64,000 nucleotides of DNA from Aquamicrobium zhengzhouense. GTDB taxonomy: Bacteria; Pseudomonadota; Alphaproteobacteria; Rhizobiales; Rhizobiaceae. The notes beneath the pieces are model-generated. The model saw only the letters and a list, made by a program, of their open reading frames with translations, had not been told where the DNA came from and searched no databases. The number at the start of each line of letters is the position of its first letter. The stretch's first letter is position 1. The position numbers and the translations under genes were made by a program. The stretch covers positions 1 to 64,000 of the forward strand of contig NZ_JADGMQ010000016.1 in assembly GCF_016124105.1 (NCBI RefSeq), given 5' to 3'. Shown here in pieces: positions 27,176 through 37,217 of the stretch.

Positions 27176-28705
27176 CTACCCGCCTGCCTTGATGATCACG
27201 GACATGATCTTTTCCTGGGTCGCCTCCGAGGTCGGCAGCTCGCCGACAAAGCGCCCCTTGTTCATGACGTAGAGCCGGTCGGTGGTGCCGAGCAGCTCCG
27301 GCATCTCCGATGAGATGACGATGATCGATTTTCCGCTCGCGGCGAGGTCGCGAATGATCGTGTAGATTTCGAACTTGGCGCCGACGTCGATGCCCCGCGT
27401 CGGCTCATCAAGGATCAGGATGTCGGGATCGGAGAACAGCCATTTCGACAGCACCACTTTCTGCTGATTGCCGCCGGAAAGGTTCACCGCCGCCTGCTCG
27501 ATGGTGGGCGTCTTGATGTTGATGCGCCGCCGGTATTCCTCGGCCACCTCGCCCTCGCGGTGCCTGTCGATGACACCGGAATTCGAAATGCCCTCAAGAT
27601 TGGCGAGGGGCACGTTGCGGCGGATGGTCTGGTCGAGCACGAGGCCATAGGACTTGCGGTCCTCGGTCGCGTAGGCGACGCCCGCATTGATGGCGGCCGG
27701 AACGGTAGAGAGGTCGACCTTTTTATTGTCGATGAAGGCCTCGCCTCCGGCATAGCGGCCATAGGAGCGGCCAAACAGGCTCATGGCGAGTTCCGTTCGC
27801 CCTGCCCCCATCAGTCCGGCAATGCCAAGCACCTCGCCGCGGCGCAGGTGAAAGCTGACATTGTCGACGACCTTGCGGTCCTGATCGATCGGATGGAGCA
27901 CGGTCCAGTTCTTCACCTCGAACACGGTGTCGCCGATGCGCGGCTCGCGCGGCGGATAGCGGTCGGTGAGCGAGCGGCCGACCATGTCGCGGATGACGCG
28001 GTCTTCCGGCACCGGCCCCGCGCTGCAATCGAGCGTCGAGACCGCGCGGCCATCGCGGAGCACGGTGATGGTGTCGGCGACCTTGGAAACCTCGTTCAGC
28101 TTGTGCGAAATCAGGATCGAGGAGATACCGCGGGCGCGGAACTCCCTGAGAAGTTCGAGCAGCGCGTCGCTGTCCTTTTCGTTGAGCGAAGAGGTCGGCT
28201 CATCAAGGATCAGCAGCCTGACCTCGCGCGACAGCGCCTTGGCGATCTCGACCAGCTGCTGCTTGCCAAGGCCCAGATGCATCACCTTGGTTTCCGGGCG
28301 CTCGCTAAGGCCGACGCGGTCGAGCAGTTCGTGCGTGCGCCGGTTGGTCTCCTGCCAGTCGATGATGCCGTGTTTGGCGCATTCCTTGCCAAGGAAGATG
28401 TTTTCGGCGATCGACAGAAGCGGCACGAGCGCCAGCTCCTGATGGATGATGATGATGCCCTCGCGCTCGGAATCCGTAATGCCGCGGAAGGCCTTCACCT
28501 TCCCTTCATAGACAATGTCCCCCTCGTACTCGCCATGGGGATAGACGCCCGACAGGATCTTCATCAGCGTCGATTTGCCGGCACCGTTTTCGCCAACCAG
28601 CGCGTGAATTTCGCCGCGGCGTACCGCAAAGGAGACGTCGTCGAGCGCCTTCACGCCCGGAAAATTCTTGGAGATGTTGCGCATCTCGAGGATGATTTCG
28701 CTCAC
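27176..28705 (-). CDS. gguA: Sugar ABC transporter ATPase GguA (double ATPase, MglA/XylG type)
   Basis: This protein of about 509 residues has two fused ABC domains. The N-terminal one has GENGAGKST and [10 protein letters not shown]; the C-terminal one has the degenerate [19 protein letters not shown] and [12 protein letters not shown] favour the GTG at 28705 ([14 protein letters not shown]) because GGAG stands 7 bases before it; the ATG at 28711 is only 3 bases from that GGAG. The frame is open further upstream without family similarity. It sits between chvE and gguB in the sugar operon. Confidence 0.88.
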   Translation of the reverse strand: MSEIILEMRNISKNFPGVKALDDVSFAVRRGEIHALVGENGAGKSTLMKILSGVYPHGEYEGDIVYEGKVKAFRGITDSEREGIIIIHQELALVPLLSIAENIFLGKECAKHGIIDWQETNRRTHELLDRVGLSERPETKVMHLGLGKQQLVEIAKALSREVRLLILDEPTSSLNEKDSDALLELLREFRARGISSILISHKLNEVSKVADTITVLRDGRAVSTLDCSAGPVPEDRVIRDMVGRSLTDRYPPREPRIGDTVFEVKNWTVLHPIDQDRKVVDNVSFHLRRGEVLGIAGLMGAGRTELAMSLFGRSYGRYAGGEAFIDNKKVDLSTVPAAINAGVAYATEDRKSYGLVLDQTIRRNVPLANLEGISNSGVIDRHREGEVAEEYRRRINIKTPTIEQAAVNLSGGNQQKVVLSKWLFSDPDILILDEPTRGIDVGAKFEIYTIIRDLAASGKSIIVISSEMPELLGTTDRLYVMNKGRFVGELPTSEATQEKIMSVIIKAGG

Positions 28706-28781
28706 GACCATGCTCCGGCGGGAATTATGCAGGCGGCAGGCCCCGGCATGAGCGCCAGAACCCGCCACCGCCCGGGAGGGA

Positions 28782-29849
28782 TCACTCGATCTCGGCGGCC
28801 TGGTAGTAGCCGGTGTCAATCAGCGCCGCGCGCCAGTTCTCCTTGGTTACCGGGATGGGCTCCAGCAGGTAGGAGGGCACGACCTTGACACCATTGTCGT
28901 AGGTCTCCGTGTCGTTGATCTCCGGCTCCTTGCCGCCCAGCACCGCATCGACCATTCCGACAGTGACGCGGGCAAGCTCGCGCGTGTCCTTGAAGATCGT
29001 GGAATACTGGTCACCGCGCAGGATCGCCTTCATTGACGGGATCTCTGCGTCCTGGCCGGAGACAATCGGCATCGGCATATCGCCCGAACCATATCCGACG
29101 CCCTTGAGCGACGAGATAATGCCGATGGACAGGCCGTCATAGGGCGAGAGCACGCCGTGGACATGATCGTCGGTGTAGTTGGCCGACAGGAGGTTATCCA
29201 TGCGCGACTGCGCGACCGAACCGTCCCAGCGCAGTGTGCCAACCGTCTGCATGCCGGTCTGGCCCGACTTGATGACGATATCGCCGGCATCGATCAGCGG
29301 CTGCAGGACCGACATGGCCCCGTCGTAGAAGAAGTATGCGTTGTTGTCGTCCGGAGAGCCGCCGAACACCTCGACATTCCAGGGCTTCACGTCGCCAAAG
29401 CGTTCTTTCAGGCCCGCAACAAGCGTCTCGGCCTGTTGAACGCCAACCTGGAAATTGTCGAAGGTAGCGTAATAGTCGACCGCATCGCTGTCGCGGATCA
29501 GGCGGTCATAGGCGATCACCTTGATGCCGGCGGCCTTCGCGTTGGCAAGCGCGTTCGACAGCGTCGTCCCGTCGATCGCGGCGATGACCAGCACGTTGGC
29601 GCCCTTGGTGATCATGTTCTCGATCTGAGCGAGTTGGTTGGGAATGTCGTCTTCGGCATATTGCAGGTCGGTCGAGTAACCCGCTTCCTTGAATTGTTCG
29701 ACCATCGAGTGGCCGTCGGAAATCCAGCGCGAAGACGATTGCGTCGGCATGGCAATGCCAACGATGCCCTTGTCCTGCGCAAAGGCAGGGACGGCGAACA
29801 TGCCTGCACTGAAAAGTGTTGCCGCCAGAGCGGCCTTCAGCAGTCTCAT
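28782..29849 (-). CDS. chvE: Periplasmic sugar-binding protein ChvE
   Basis: This 355-residue periplasmic protein has a clear Sec signal ([16 protein letters not shown], ending AFAQD) and a mature start [19 protein letters not shown], the ChvE pattern. It delivers aldoses to GguAB; in Agrobacterium it also signals to VirA and is needed for chemotaxis, which cannot be assumed here. The ATG at 29849 has GGGAGGAATAGCC before it. About 177 bases separate it from the galactofuranose-type permease gene upstream, enough for an internal promoter. Confidence 0.9.
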   Translation of the reverse strand: MRLLKAALAATLFSAGMFAVPAFAQDKGIVGIAMPTQSSSRWISDGHSMVEQFKEAGYSTDLQYAEDDIPNQLAQIENMITKGANVLVIAAIDGTTLSNALANAKAAGIKVIAYDRLIRDSDAVDYYATFDNFQVGVQQAETLVAGLKERFGDVKPWNVEVFGGSPDDNNAYFFYDGAMSVLQPLIDAGDIVIKSGQTGMQTVGTLRWDGSVAQSRMDNLLSANYTDDHVHGVLSPYDGLSIGIISSLKGVGYGSGDMPMPIVSGQDAEIPSMKAILRGDQYSTIFKDTRELARVTVGMVDAVLGGKEPEINDTETYDNGVKVVPSYLLEPIPVTKENWRAALIDTGYYQAAEIE

Positions 29850-30026
29850 GGCTATTCCTCCCAGAAGCGGCCAGCTTTTCGTGCCAGCCTTGACCAACAA
29901 TGTCGGTTCCTCAGCGATAGAAGGCGGTGATATGACGGTCAAATTCCTTCTCGGCTGACAGATATGTCCAATTCTGCATATCGCTACGCAGGCAGTTCCG
30001 CGCGTCGAGAGGCGGGACGGCCAGGC

Positions 30027-31001
30027 TCATGACCCTGCCTCGCCAAAGGCGGTAAGCCTGAGCAGACCCTTCTGCAGAAGGATGAAAACAAGCAGCAGCA
30101 GGCCGATGACGATCTTCGTCCACCAGCTCGACAACGTGCCGTCAAAAACGATGTAGGTCTGGATCAGGCCCATGGTGAGGACGCCGAACAGCGTGCCGAT
30201 GACGTAACCTGCACCGCCCGTCAGGATCGTGCCGCCGATCACCACGGCAGCAATGGCAGTGAGCTCCGTGCCAACCGTCGCCAGCGGATAGCCGGAGCCG
30301 GTGTAGATGGAAAAGACGATGCCGGAGAGCCCCGCCATCAGGCCCGAAAAGGCATAGATCAGCACCGTGGTGCGGCCGACATTGACGCCCATCAGCCTAG
30401 CCGTCTGCTCGCCGCCGCCAATGGCGAACACCGACGCGCCGAAGCGGGTGCGGTGCGCGATGATCGCGCCGATGAGCACCGATATCAGCATCAAAACGCC
30501 GATCAGCGTCAGCCGCCCCTTGCCCGGCATCAGCCAGTAGGCGCTTGTCAGCATCGAATAGAAGGGATGGCTGATCGCGACAGAGTCGATCGTCATCATG
30601 TAGGCGACACCCCGCGCCAGAAACATGCCGGCAAGCGTGACGATAAAGGCTGGCATGGCGAGGAAATGGATCAGCCAGCCCATCGCAGCGCCAAAGGCCG
30701 TCGTGATGATGAGCAGCAGGGCGAAGACCGCGAGCGGATGCAGGCTCGTTTCACGCAGCATCACGGCAATGAACACGCCCGAAAAGGCGATGACCGAACC
30801 GACAGACAGGTCAATGCCGCCCGACAGAATGACGATGGTCATGCCCACCGCTACGATGCCGAGATAAGCGTTGTCAGTCAGAAGATTGCCAACCACCCGT
30901 GTCGACAGCATGGCCGGGAATTGCAGGTAGCTGATGAGATAACCGACGAGGAAGATCCCGATGGTCGCGAGCAGCGGATAAAGGCGCGGATTGAGGCTCA
31001 T
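30027..31001 (-). CDS. Galactofuranose-type ABC transporter permease (YjfF-like)
   Basis: This 324-residue membrane permease contains LSGGIDLSVGSVIAFSGVF and VGTELTAIAAVVIGGTIL, the paired motifs of RbsC/YjfF-type sugar permeases. It overlaps the preceding permease gene by 4 bases. Having two different permeases, one ATPase and one binding protein matches the YtfQ-YtfR-YtfT-YjfF galactofuranose importer of E. coli, with the same order of components. Confidence 0.85.
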   Translation of the reverse strand: MSLNPRLYPLLATIGIFLVGYLISYLQFPAMLSTRVVGNLLTDNAYLGIVAVGMTIVILSGGIDLSVGSVIAFSGVFIAVMLRETSLHPLAVFALLLIITTAFGAAMGWLIHFLAMPAFIVTLAGMFLARGVAYMMTIDSVAISHPFYSMLTSAYWLMPGKGRLTLIGVLMLISVLIGAIIAHRTRFGASVFAIGGGEQTARLMGVNVGRTTVLIYAFSGLMAGLSGIVFSIYTGSGYPLATVGTELTAIAAVVIGGTILTGGAGYVIGTLFGVLTMGLIQTYIVFDGTLSSWWTKIVIGLLLLVFILLQKGLLRLTAFGEAGS

Positions 31002-32017
31002 GGCGTCTCGCTCCGCACTTTGGCGCGCCGGGCTTTCACCAGCGACTTCACGAACAGCCAGTCGGCTGCAAGGTTGGGCGACTGCAAGACAAGGATCACC
31101 AGCACCAGCACCGCCTTGATGACGAGGTTGTATTCAGAGGGAAAGCCCGACAGCATGATGCCGGTGTTGATCGTCTGGATGATCAGCGCGCCGATCATCG
31201 TTCCGGCAATCGAGAAGCGCCCGCCAAGGAGCGAGTTGCCGCCGATGACGACCGCAAGGATCGCGTCGAGCTCAAGCCACAGCCCGGCATTGTTGGCGTC
31301 AGCGCCGCGAATATCTGCGGTCGCGACAATACCGGCAAGCGAGGCACAGAAGCCTGACGCCATGTAAACGGCGATCAGCAGCACCGTCGCGTTCACACCG
31401 GCGAGCGCGCTTGCTGCGCGGTTGATGCCCGTCGCCTCTATCAGCATGCCAAGGGCCGTGCGCCGCATCAGTAAGGCGACGATCACCGCCGTCGCAATCC
31501 AGAGTACGGTCGGAAACGGCACGCCAAGCAGTGACCCGGATCCGATGAACGCAAGGTTGGCATCGGAGAAGGTCAGGATCCGGCCTTCGGTGATGAGTTG
31601 GGCAATGCCGCGTCCGGAGGTCATCAGGATCAAAGTTGCGACGATTGGCTGGATGCCGACAATCGCAACGAGGCAGCCGTTCCACAGCCCTGCCATCAGC
31701 CCCGCGCCAATCGCAAGAGCCACCGAGGCGGGAAGCCCCATGCCGGAGGTGATGGCCCAGGCCGCTACCGCGCCCGAGATCGCCATGATCGTTCCAACCG
31801 AAAGATCAATGCCGCGCGTCGCGATCACCAGCGTCATGCCAACGCCAAGAAGCGCCACCGGCGCCGAGCGCTTGAGCACGTCAACCGCCGGGCCGACAAA
31901 CCGCGTGCCATCGAAGCTGACCGCAAGGAAATTCGGAAAGATCACCGTGACCAGCGCTACCACGAGGGTCAGCGTCACCAGCTGCGGGGCTATGCGCTTC
32001 AAGGTCTGGCCCATCAT
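30998..32017 (-). CDS. Galactofuranose-type ABC transporter permease (YtfT-like)
   Basis: This 339-residue membrane permease contains IATRGIDLSVGTIMAISGAV and WLELDAILAVVIGGNSLLGG. The RGIDLSVG and GRFSIAGTMIGALIIQTINTG stretches are close to YtfT. It overlaps the ATPase gene upstream and the YjfF-like gene downstream by 4 bases each, indicating translational coupling and a heteromeric pore. Confidence 0.85.
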   Translation of the reverse strand: MMGQTLKRIAPQLVTLTLVVALVTVIFPNFLAVSFDGTRFVGPAVDVLKRSAPVALLGVGMTLVIATRGIDLSVGTIMAISGAVAAWAITSGMGLPASVALAIGAGLMAGLWNGCLVAIVGIQPIVATLILMTSGRGIAQLITEGRILTFSDANLAFIGSGSLLGVPFPTVLWIATAVIVALLMRRTALGMLIEATGINRAASALAGVNATVLLIAVYMASGFCASLAGIVATADIRGADANNAGLWLELDAILAVVIGGNSLLGGRFSIAGTMIGALIIQTINTGIMLSGFPSEYNLVIKAVLVLVILVLQSPNLAADWLFVKSLVKARRAKVRSETP

Positions 32018-33528
32018 GCCGCCTCGAACTGGCTGGCCGCGCCCGGCTGGGCAATGGCGTGAACGATCGCTTCGCTGGTGATCCGGTCGCCGTCGAGTTC
32101 CGCAACGTGGCGGCGGTCGCGCACCACGATCACCCGGTCGCAGGCAGCGACCAGCTCGTCGAGTTCGGACGATATGAGAAGGACAGCCATACCCTCCTTC
32201 GTGATCTCCTGGATGAGACGCAGGATCTCGGCATGTGCGCCGACATCGATGCCCCTCGTCGGCTCATCGAGGATAAGAAAGCGCGGGTTCATCGCCAGCC
32301 AGCGCGCCAGAACCACCTTTTGCTGGTTGCCGCCCGAAAGTTCGCCCACCGGCTTTTCGGCGCTGGAGGTGCGAATATCGAGAAGACCGATGTAGTGATC
32401 GGCCAGCCGCTCCTGCTCGGCGCGCGAAAGAGGCGCTGCCCAGCCACGCCTCGCCTGCAACGCGAGAATGATGTTTTCGCGCACGGAAAGTTCGGCAACT
32501 ATGCCGTCGACCTTGCGATCCTCAGGCGTGAAGCCGAAGCCGGCAGCGATTGCTTCACGCGGATTGGCGTGCGCGATCCGCCCCTTATCGTCCTGCGCCG
32601 CGCCGCTCGAGGCACCGCGCACGCCGAAGATAAGTTCAGCTGTCTCCGTACGTCCGGAGCCCAGAAGGCCGGCAAGCCCGATCACTTCGCCCTTCCCGAC
32701 TTCAAGGTCGAACGGCTCAATCACACCCTTGCAGCCGAGGCCCTCGAAACGCAGCATCGGCTTCTGGCCAATGCTCTTGGTGGCGGTTCGCTGGTCACGT
32801 GCAGCTTCTTCCAGCTCGCGCCCCAGCATGTAGGAGATGAGACGCAGCCGGTTGATGTCGCGGGTGCGCTCGGTGACGATCTTGCGGCCATTGCGCAGCA
32901 CGGTGATCCGGTCCGTGAGCTCGAACACCTGATCGAGGAAGTGCGAGACAAAGATGATGCCGAGCCCCTGCTCGCGCAGCTTGCGCACGATCGAGAACAG
33001 CATCTTCACCTCGGCGGCATCAAGGCTCGCCGTAGGCTCATCGAGGATCAGCACCTTGCCGGAAAACTCCACCGCCCGCGCAATGGCGACGATCTGCCGG
33101 ATCGCCACCGAATAGGCGCCAAGGTCGCGCTCGACATCGATGTCGATGCCGTATTGCGCCAACATTTCGCGCGCTCGTGCCGACTGGGCCCTGCGGTTCA
33201 CCATGCCGAAACGGCGCGGCTCGCGCCCGAAGGTCAGGTTCTGCGCGACTGTAAGGTTCGGCAGCAGGTTCACCTCCTGATAGACCGTGCCGATGCCCAG
33301 CGCCTGCGCTTCCGCCGTCGAGGCCGGGTCGATCGCCTGACCGTCGAGCAAGATCTCGCCCGCATCGCGCCGGTAGGCACCCGTCAGGCACTTGATGAGA
33401 GTGGATTTGCCCGCGCCATTTTCCCCAAGCAGCGCATGCACCTCGCCGGCTGCGAGGTCAAAATCGACGCCCTGCAGCGCCTTGGTGCCGGGAAACTCCT
33501 TCGAGAGTGAGCGGATGGACAGGAGCAT
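32014..33528 (-). CDS. Galactofuranose-type ABC transporter ATPase (YtfR-like)
   Basis: This 504-residue double ATPase has, in the N-terminal domain, [20 protein letters not shown] and VLILDEPTASLDAAEV, and in the C-terminal domain [28 protein letters not shown] and [13 protein letters not shown]. It energises the YtfT/YjfF-like permeases. It lies 68 bases after the binding-protein gene, with a strong hairpin in the gap. Confidence 0.88.
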   Translation of the reverse strand: MLLSIRSLSKEFPGTKALQGVDFDLAAGEVHALLGENGAGKSTLIKCLTGAYRRDAGEILLDGQAIDPASTAEAQALGIGTVYQEVNLLPNLTVAQNLTFGREPRRFGMVNRRAQSARAREMLAQYGIDIDVERDLGAYSVAIRQIVAIARAVEFSGKVLILDEPTASLDAAEVKMLFSIVRKLREQGLGIIFVSHFLDQVFELTDRITVLRNGRKIVTERTRDINRLRLISYMLGRELEEAARDQRTATKSIGQKPMLRFEGLGCKGVIEPFDLEVGKGEVIGLAGLLGSGRTETAELIFGVRGASSGAAQDDKGRIAHANPREAIAAGFGFTPEDRKVDGIVAELSVRENIILALQARRGWAAPLSRAEQERLADHYIGLLDIRTSSAEKPVGELSGGNQQKVVLARWLAMNPRFLILDEPTRGIDVGAHAEILRLIQEITKEGMAVLLISSELDELVAACDRVIVVRDRRHVAELDGDRITSEAIVHAIAQPGAASQFEAA

Positions 33529-33548
33529 CGGCTTCCTTTCGTGCAGGA

Positions 33549-33574
33549 ACCGGGGCCCGCGAAAACGCCCCGGT
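33549..33574 (-). repeat. Stem-loop between binding-protein and ATPase genes
   Basis: ACCGGGGC at 33549-33556 pairs with GCCCCGGT at 33567-33574 over a 10-base loop, with no T-run. As in other importer operons it lies directly after the binding-protein gene, where it would protect that part of the mRNA and raise binding-protein output. Confidence 0.5.
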
Positions 33575-33596
33575 CCGGTCTGCTCTGGCCCTTGGC

Positions 33597-34544
33597 TTAG
33601 TAGCCGAGGTCCTTGCGCCGCTCATATTCGCCCGACGGATCATCCGCCTGCGTGTAAAGCTTCGATTCCGTCTGGATGAACTTTGACGGCTCCGTGCCAT
33701 CCTTCCAGAACGCCTCAAGCGCATCGAAAGCAGGGCCCGCCATGTTCGGCGTCAGCTCGACGGTGGCATTCGCCTCGCCTGCGGCCATTGCCTGGAAGAT
33801 GTCCGGCACGGCGTCGATCGAGACGATCTTGATGTCCTGGCCGGGCTTGAGGCCCGCTTCCTTGATCGCCTGGATGGCGCCGATCGCCATATCGTCATTG
33901 TGGGCATAAAGGGCGCAGATGTCCTTGCCGCCGCTTTCGGCCTGCAGGAAGCTTTCCATCACGCTCTTGCCGAGCGTGCGGGTGAAGTCACCAGTCTGGC
34001 TGCGCACGATCTCGATATTCGCCTTGCCGGCGATGCCATCGCGGAAACCTTTGGCGCGGTCGATCGCAGGCGACGACCCGGTTGTGCCCTGCAGCTCGAC
34101 GACGCGGCAGTTGTTGTCGCCGACTTCGCTCGCAAGCCACTCGCCGGCGACCTTGCCCTCATGGACGAGGTCAGAACCAACGGCCGTCAGGTACAGATCG
34201 TCGGACGAGTCGACCTGACGGTCGAGCAGCACCACCGGGATCTCGGCTTCCTTCGCCTCCTGCAGCACCGCATCCCAGCCGGTCGCGACGACCGGCGCAA
34301 GCAGGATCGCGTCAACGCCCTGTGCAACGAAGGAGCGGATTGCGGCGATCTGGTTCTCCTGGCGCTGCTGCGCGTCGGAGAATTGCAATGTGTAGCCGCG
34401 TTCCTCGGCCTGTTGCCGGGTCAGCGTGGTTTCGGCAGCGCGCCAGCCCGATTCCGAGCCGATCTGCGAGAAACCGACGGTCTGCGCCGATGCACCGACC
34501 GAAAGAGCAAGGAGCGCGGCTCCTGCCAACAGAATTCTGGTCAT
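33597..34544 (-). CDS. Galactofuranose-type periplasmic binding protein (YtfQ-like)
   Basis: This 315-residue protein has a Sec signal peptide (MTRILLAGAALLALSVGASA) and a mature start QTVGFSQIGSESGWRAAET, which is nearly the YtfQ sequence I know from E. coli (galactofuranose binding). Downstream motifs RQENQIAAIRSFVAQGVDAI and APVVATGWDAVLQEAKEAEI also match. GGAGG lies 7 bases before the ATG; the frame extends upstream without a signal sequence. A furanose ligand (galactofuranose or arabinofuranose) is inferred. Confidence 0.88.
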   Translation of the reverse strand: MTRILLAGAALLALSVGASAQTVGFSQIGSESGWRAAETTLTRQQAEERGYTLQFSDAQQRQENQIAAIRSFVAQGVDAILLAPVVATGWDAVLQEAKEAEIPVVLLDRQVDSSDDLYLTAVGSDLVHEGKVAGEWLASEVGDNNCRVVELQGTTGSSPAIDRAKGFRDGIAGKANIEIVRSQTGDFTRTLGKSVMESFLQAESGGKDICALYAHNDDMAIGAIQAIKEAGLKPGQDIKIVSIDAVPDIFQAMAAGEANATVELTPNMAGPAFDALEAFWKDGTEPSKFIQTESKLYTQADDPSGEYERRKDLGY

Positions 34545-34716
34545 GATGATCCTCCACTTTTGGTTCTGCCGGCCGCGGGCGACCGGCTGCCTCATTTCAT
34601 CGGGCCCGTCAGCGCCGGCACCATTTGCGCGTCCGGCCCGGCGCGAACGCCCGCCCGGTCCTCCCCTTCGCGCGCGAATGCCGTTCCTCCCCGGCGGCCG
34701 CGGCATCAGAAAGCTC

Positions 34717-35709
34717 TCAAAGCACGTGCACCTCACACCGTTCGGTCGCCGGTGCCGCAGCCTCGACCTTCAGCGAATTGCGCAGCGGATAGCCAAATAC
34801 CGGCGCCTCGATCTCGAACAAATCTCCGTCCTGCGGCGCGATCCCGTCGGCGTAGGACAATGTCGCCGTGCCAAACATGTGCACGTGAACGTCGCCCGGC
34901 TGACGAAAGATCTCGTATTTGAAGTGATGGTGTTCGAGATTGGCGATCGAGTGGGACATGTTCGCCTCGCCCGACAGAAAGGGCTTTTCGAAGATCACCT
35001 GCTGGCCGCGGCGAATGCGGCTGACGCCCTCGACGCTCGCCGGCAGCGGCCCGACCAGAAGCTCCGGGCCGACGGATGCCTGCCGCAGCTTCGAGTGGGC
35101 GAGATAAAGATAGTTCTTGCGCTCCATCACATGGTCGGAAAACTCGTTGGCGAGCGCAAAGCCGACCCGGCATGGATTGCCCTTGCTGTCGATGACATAG
35201 ATGCCGGCAATCTCCGGCTCCTCGCCCGCATCATCGGCAAAGGGCGGGCGCACCAGCGGCGCGCTCGGCGAAATCAGCGAGTGGCCATTGCCCTTGTAGA
35301 ACCATTCGGGCTGAACGCCGGGCCCGCCATTTGCCGGCTTGCCGCCCTCAACCCCCATGCGGAACATGCGCATGGAATCCGTCTCGTTCTGCGCTGGCCT
35401 GGAATGCATTTCAGCACGCGTTGCAGCAGAACCGAGATGGGTGAGGCCGGTGCCGGTGACATGCAGATGGGCGTGATCGGGATGAAGCACCGGTGGCAGG
35501 ACCCGTCCTTCGTCGCAAAGCGCTGCAAGATCGACCGCGCTGTTGAGGCCAAGATCGATGACATGGTCCTTGAGGACGAGCCCGTTATTGGCGCAGTGCA
35601 TCGCCAGATCATAAAGGCTCGCGTCGGTCGCGACCTCATAGGCTTCGGTGCCCTCACGAGCGACAACCTGAATGCGGCCGTCGTCGCGGCGGAACTGCGA
35701 TAATAGCAC
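34717..35709 (-). CDS. gguC: GguC-like FAH-superfamily enzyme (AraD1 family)
   Basis: This 330-residue protein belongs to the fumarylacetoacetate-hydrolase fold. The C-terminal half carries FAH-like stretches GEEPEIAGIYVID and RVGFALANEFSDHVME. GguC is encoded next to chvE-gguAB in Agrobacterium, and this family has been proposed to act on 2-keto-3-deoxy-L-arabonate, the product of the dehydratase encoded in this operon. The start is GTG with GGAGGA 6 bases upstream. It is the first gene of the roughly 12.4-kb sugar operon. A lactonase and an alpha-ketoglutarate-semialdehyde dehydrogenase are not in the window. Confidence 0.78.
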   Translation of the reverse strand: MLLSQFRRDDGRIQVVAREGTEAYEVATDASLYDLAMHCANNGLVLKDHVIDLGLNSAVDLAALCDEGRVLPPVLHPDHAHLHVTGTGLTHLGSAATRAEMHSRPAQNETDSMRMFRMGVEGGKPANGGPGVQPEWFYKGNGHSLISPSAPLVRPPFADDAGEEPEIAGIYVIDSKGNPCRVGFALANEFSDHVMERKNYLYLAHSKLRQASVGPELLVGPLPASVEGVSRIRRGQQVIFEKPFLSGEANMSHSIANLEHHHFKYEIFRQPGDVHVHMFGTATLSYADGIAPQDGDLFEIEAPVFGYPLRNSLKVEAAAPATERCEVHVL

Positions 35710-35824
35710 TGACTTCCTCCCGTGATCTTCTTTCGTCGCTCCGGCCCGGCCATGCGGATGTCGCCGGTGCGCCGTGCGATCATTGGCAGAACACGTAGCA
35801 CTCGCAGTTATACTATGGAAATTC

Positions 35825-35854
35825 CGTTATTCGATGTAGACATACCGAATAACG
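35825..35854. promoter_or_regulatory. Perfect 9-bp inverted repeat, candidate GbpR operator
   Basis: CGTTATTCG at 35825-35833 and CGAATAACG at 35846-35854 are perfect inverted copies with a 12-base spacer, inside the 277-base divergent region between the sugar operon and its LysR-type regulator. Geometry and place fit a LysR recognition site. A looser copy, TATTATTCAAG, lies near 35932-35942. Confidence 0.65.
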
Positions 35855-35986
35855 CATATCTCTGTCCTGCGCGCACCTTGGCACAAACCTGATTACAGTT
35901 ATCATTGCCTCGCAGAGACAACTGCAGAATTCTATTATTCAAGAGAAACAACTTCTTCCGCAGCAAGATAGCAAGGCGATCATATC

Positions 35987-36982
35987 ATGCCCAACTCTGA
36001 TCCCCGGCACTTCCAGCATGTGCTCGTGCGAAAAGGGCTGAAGTTCTCGCATCTGAGGCTCCTTGCGGTGCTGCGGGAAACCGGGCAGATCGGCGCAGCG
36101 GCGCTGCAGGTCGGCATGACGCAACCGGCCGCATCGCGGCTTCTGTCGCAGCTCGAGGAGATGCTTGGGGCACCGATCTTCCGCAGGCATGCCCGGGGCG
36201 TCTCGCTCACCGAAGCTGGCATCATCATGGCCGAACAGGCGGCCCGCACCTTGCGCGAACTCGATTTGTCGCAGGAGCGGGTGCTGCAGGCCGTGCAGGG
36301 AACACGCGGCCTGGTGCGCATCGGCTCGGTCACAGGCCCGTCGCTGGAGCTGATCCTGCCGCTGGTGCGCGAGATGCGCGTTTCGGCCCCGGCGGTCGAA
36401 CTTGCGGTGCAGGTCGATACCTCCAACAAACTCGCCGAGGCGCTGGTTGCAGGCGATCTCGATTTCTATGTCGGCCGTATTCCGGAAGGAGCCGATGCGC
36501 AGCCCTTCTGGGTCTACGACATCGGCTATGAGCCAATCGGCCTCGTCGTGCGCGCCGATCACCCGCTAACGCGCGTCGAAAACCTGACGCTCGAACAATG
36601 CGTCGAATATGATTGGGTGACCCAACCGGCAGGCGGTCTCCTGCGGCGCACTGCGGAGGATTATCTCCTGTCGCAAGGCTTGCAATTGCCGCGCCGCATC
36701 CTTGCGACCGCTTCGACGCTGTTCACGCTGGCGCTTTTGCAAAAGACCAACGCGATCGCGCCCCTTGCTCGCGCTGTCGCCGAGTTCTTCATCGATTCCA
36801 GCGGTCTTGGCAGCCGCCTTGCGATCCTTCCGGTGGCGCCGGATCTGATCGTCAAGACCTACAGCGTGATCCGCCGCCAGGAGCAGGACCTCTCCCCTGC
36901 CGCCCAATCCATCCTCAACGCCCTCCTGAAACGCGCCCGCACCAGCCGGTCGCTACAGGAAAAGCGAGAAGCGGCCGAGTAA
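35987..36982 (+). CDS. gbpR: LysR-family regulator of sugar transport (GbpR-like)
   Basis: This 331-residue protein has an N-terminal winged HTH (residues about 18-77, with IGAAALQVGMTQPAASRLL) and a LysR effector domain. Its long basic lead before the HTH and the sequence SVTGPSLELILPLVREMR suit the GbpR/CbpR branch that controls chvE and gguABC in Agrobacterium and Azospirillum. It is divergent from gguC across the inverted repeat described at 35825. It probably activates the whole sugar operon when galactose or arabinose is present. Confidence 0.82.
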   Translation: MPNSDPRHFQHVLVRKGLKFSHLRLLAVLRETGQIGAAALQVGMTQPAASRLLSQLEEMLGAPIFRRHARGVSLTEAGIIMAEQAARTLRELDLSQERVLQAVQGTRGLVRIGSVTGPSLELILPLVREMRVSAPAVELAVQVDTSNKLAEALVAGDLDFYVGRIPEGADAQPFWVYDIGYEPIGLVVRADHPLTRVENLTLEQCVEYDWVTQPAGGLLRRTAEDYLLSQGLQLPRRILATASTLFTLALLQKTNAIAPLARAVAEFFIDSSGLGSRLAILPVAPDLIVKTYSVIRRQEQDLSPAAQSILNALLKRARTSRSLQEKREAAE

Positions 36983-37217
36983 GGCTGCCTCATGCATTGT
37001 AAGATGACGGGCGCTCAGCCGCACTCAATAGTCTACGGGAAATCTCGTCCGATACGCCGACGGAGGTGATGCCGATCTTTTCGAAGCGTCATCGCCTTCC
37101 ACCTATCTCCCTCCCCCACGTAAAGGTGTTGTTCTTACCTTACCTACGCCGATTGGCGAACTGCCGCCGGGACACGGGGACAGCTATCGTGGCCAGCGAT
37201 CTAACAGGAGACACGGC

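Noticed and set aside
27560-28888. Long rightward open frame of 442 codons
   Set aside because: It is the antisense shadow of gguA in high-GC DNA; the minus-strand protein carries all ABC motifs, the plus-strand one none.
29961-29982. GATATG-N10-CATATC inverted repeat upstream of chvE as a second GbpR site
   Set aside because: Only 6 bp per arm and not similar to the CGTTATTCG repeat; too weak to list as an operator.
32059-33510. Long rightward open frame of 483 codons
   Set aside because: It is antisense to the YtfR-like ATPase gene over its whole length and has no recognisable family feature.
34426-35703. Rightward open frame of 425 codons
   Set aside because: It is antisense to gguC and the start of the binding-protein gene, and its sequence lacks domain features.
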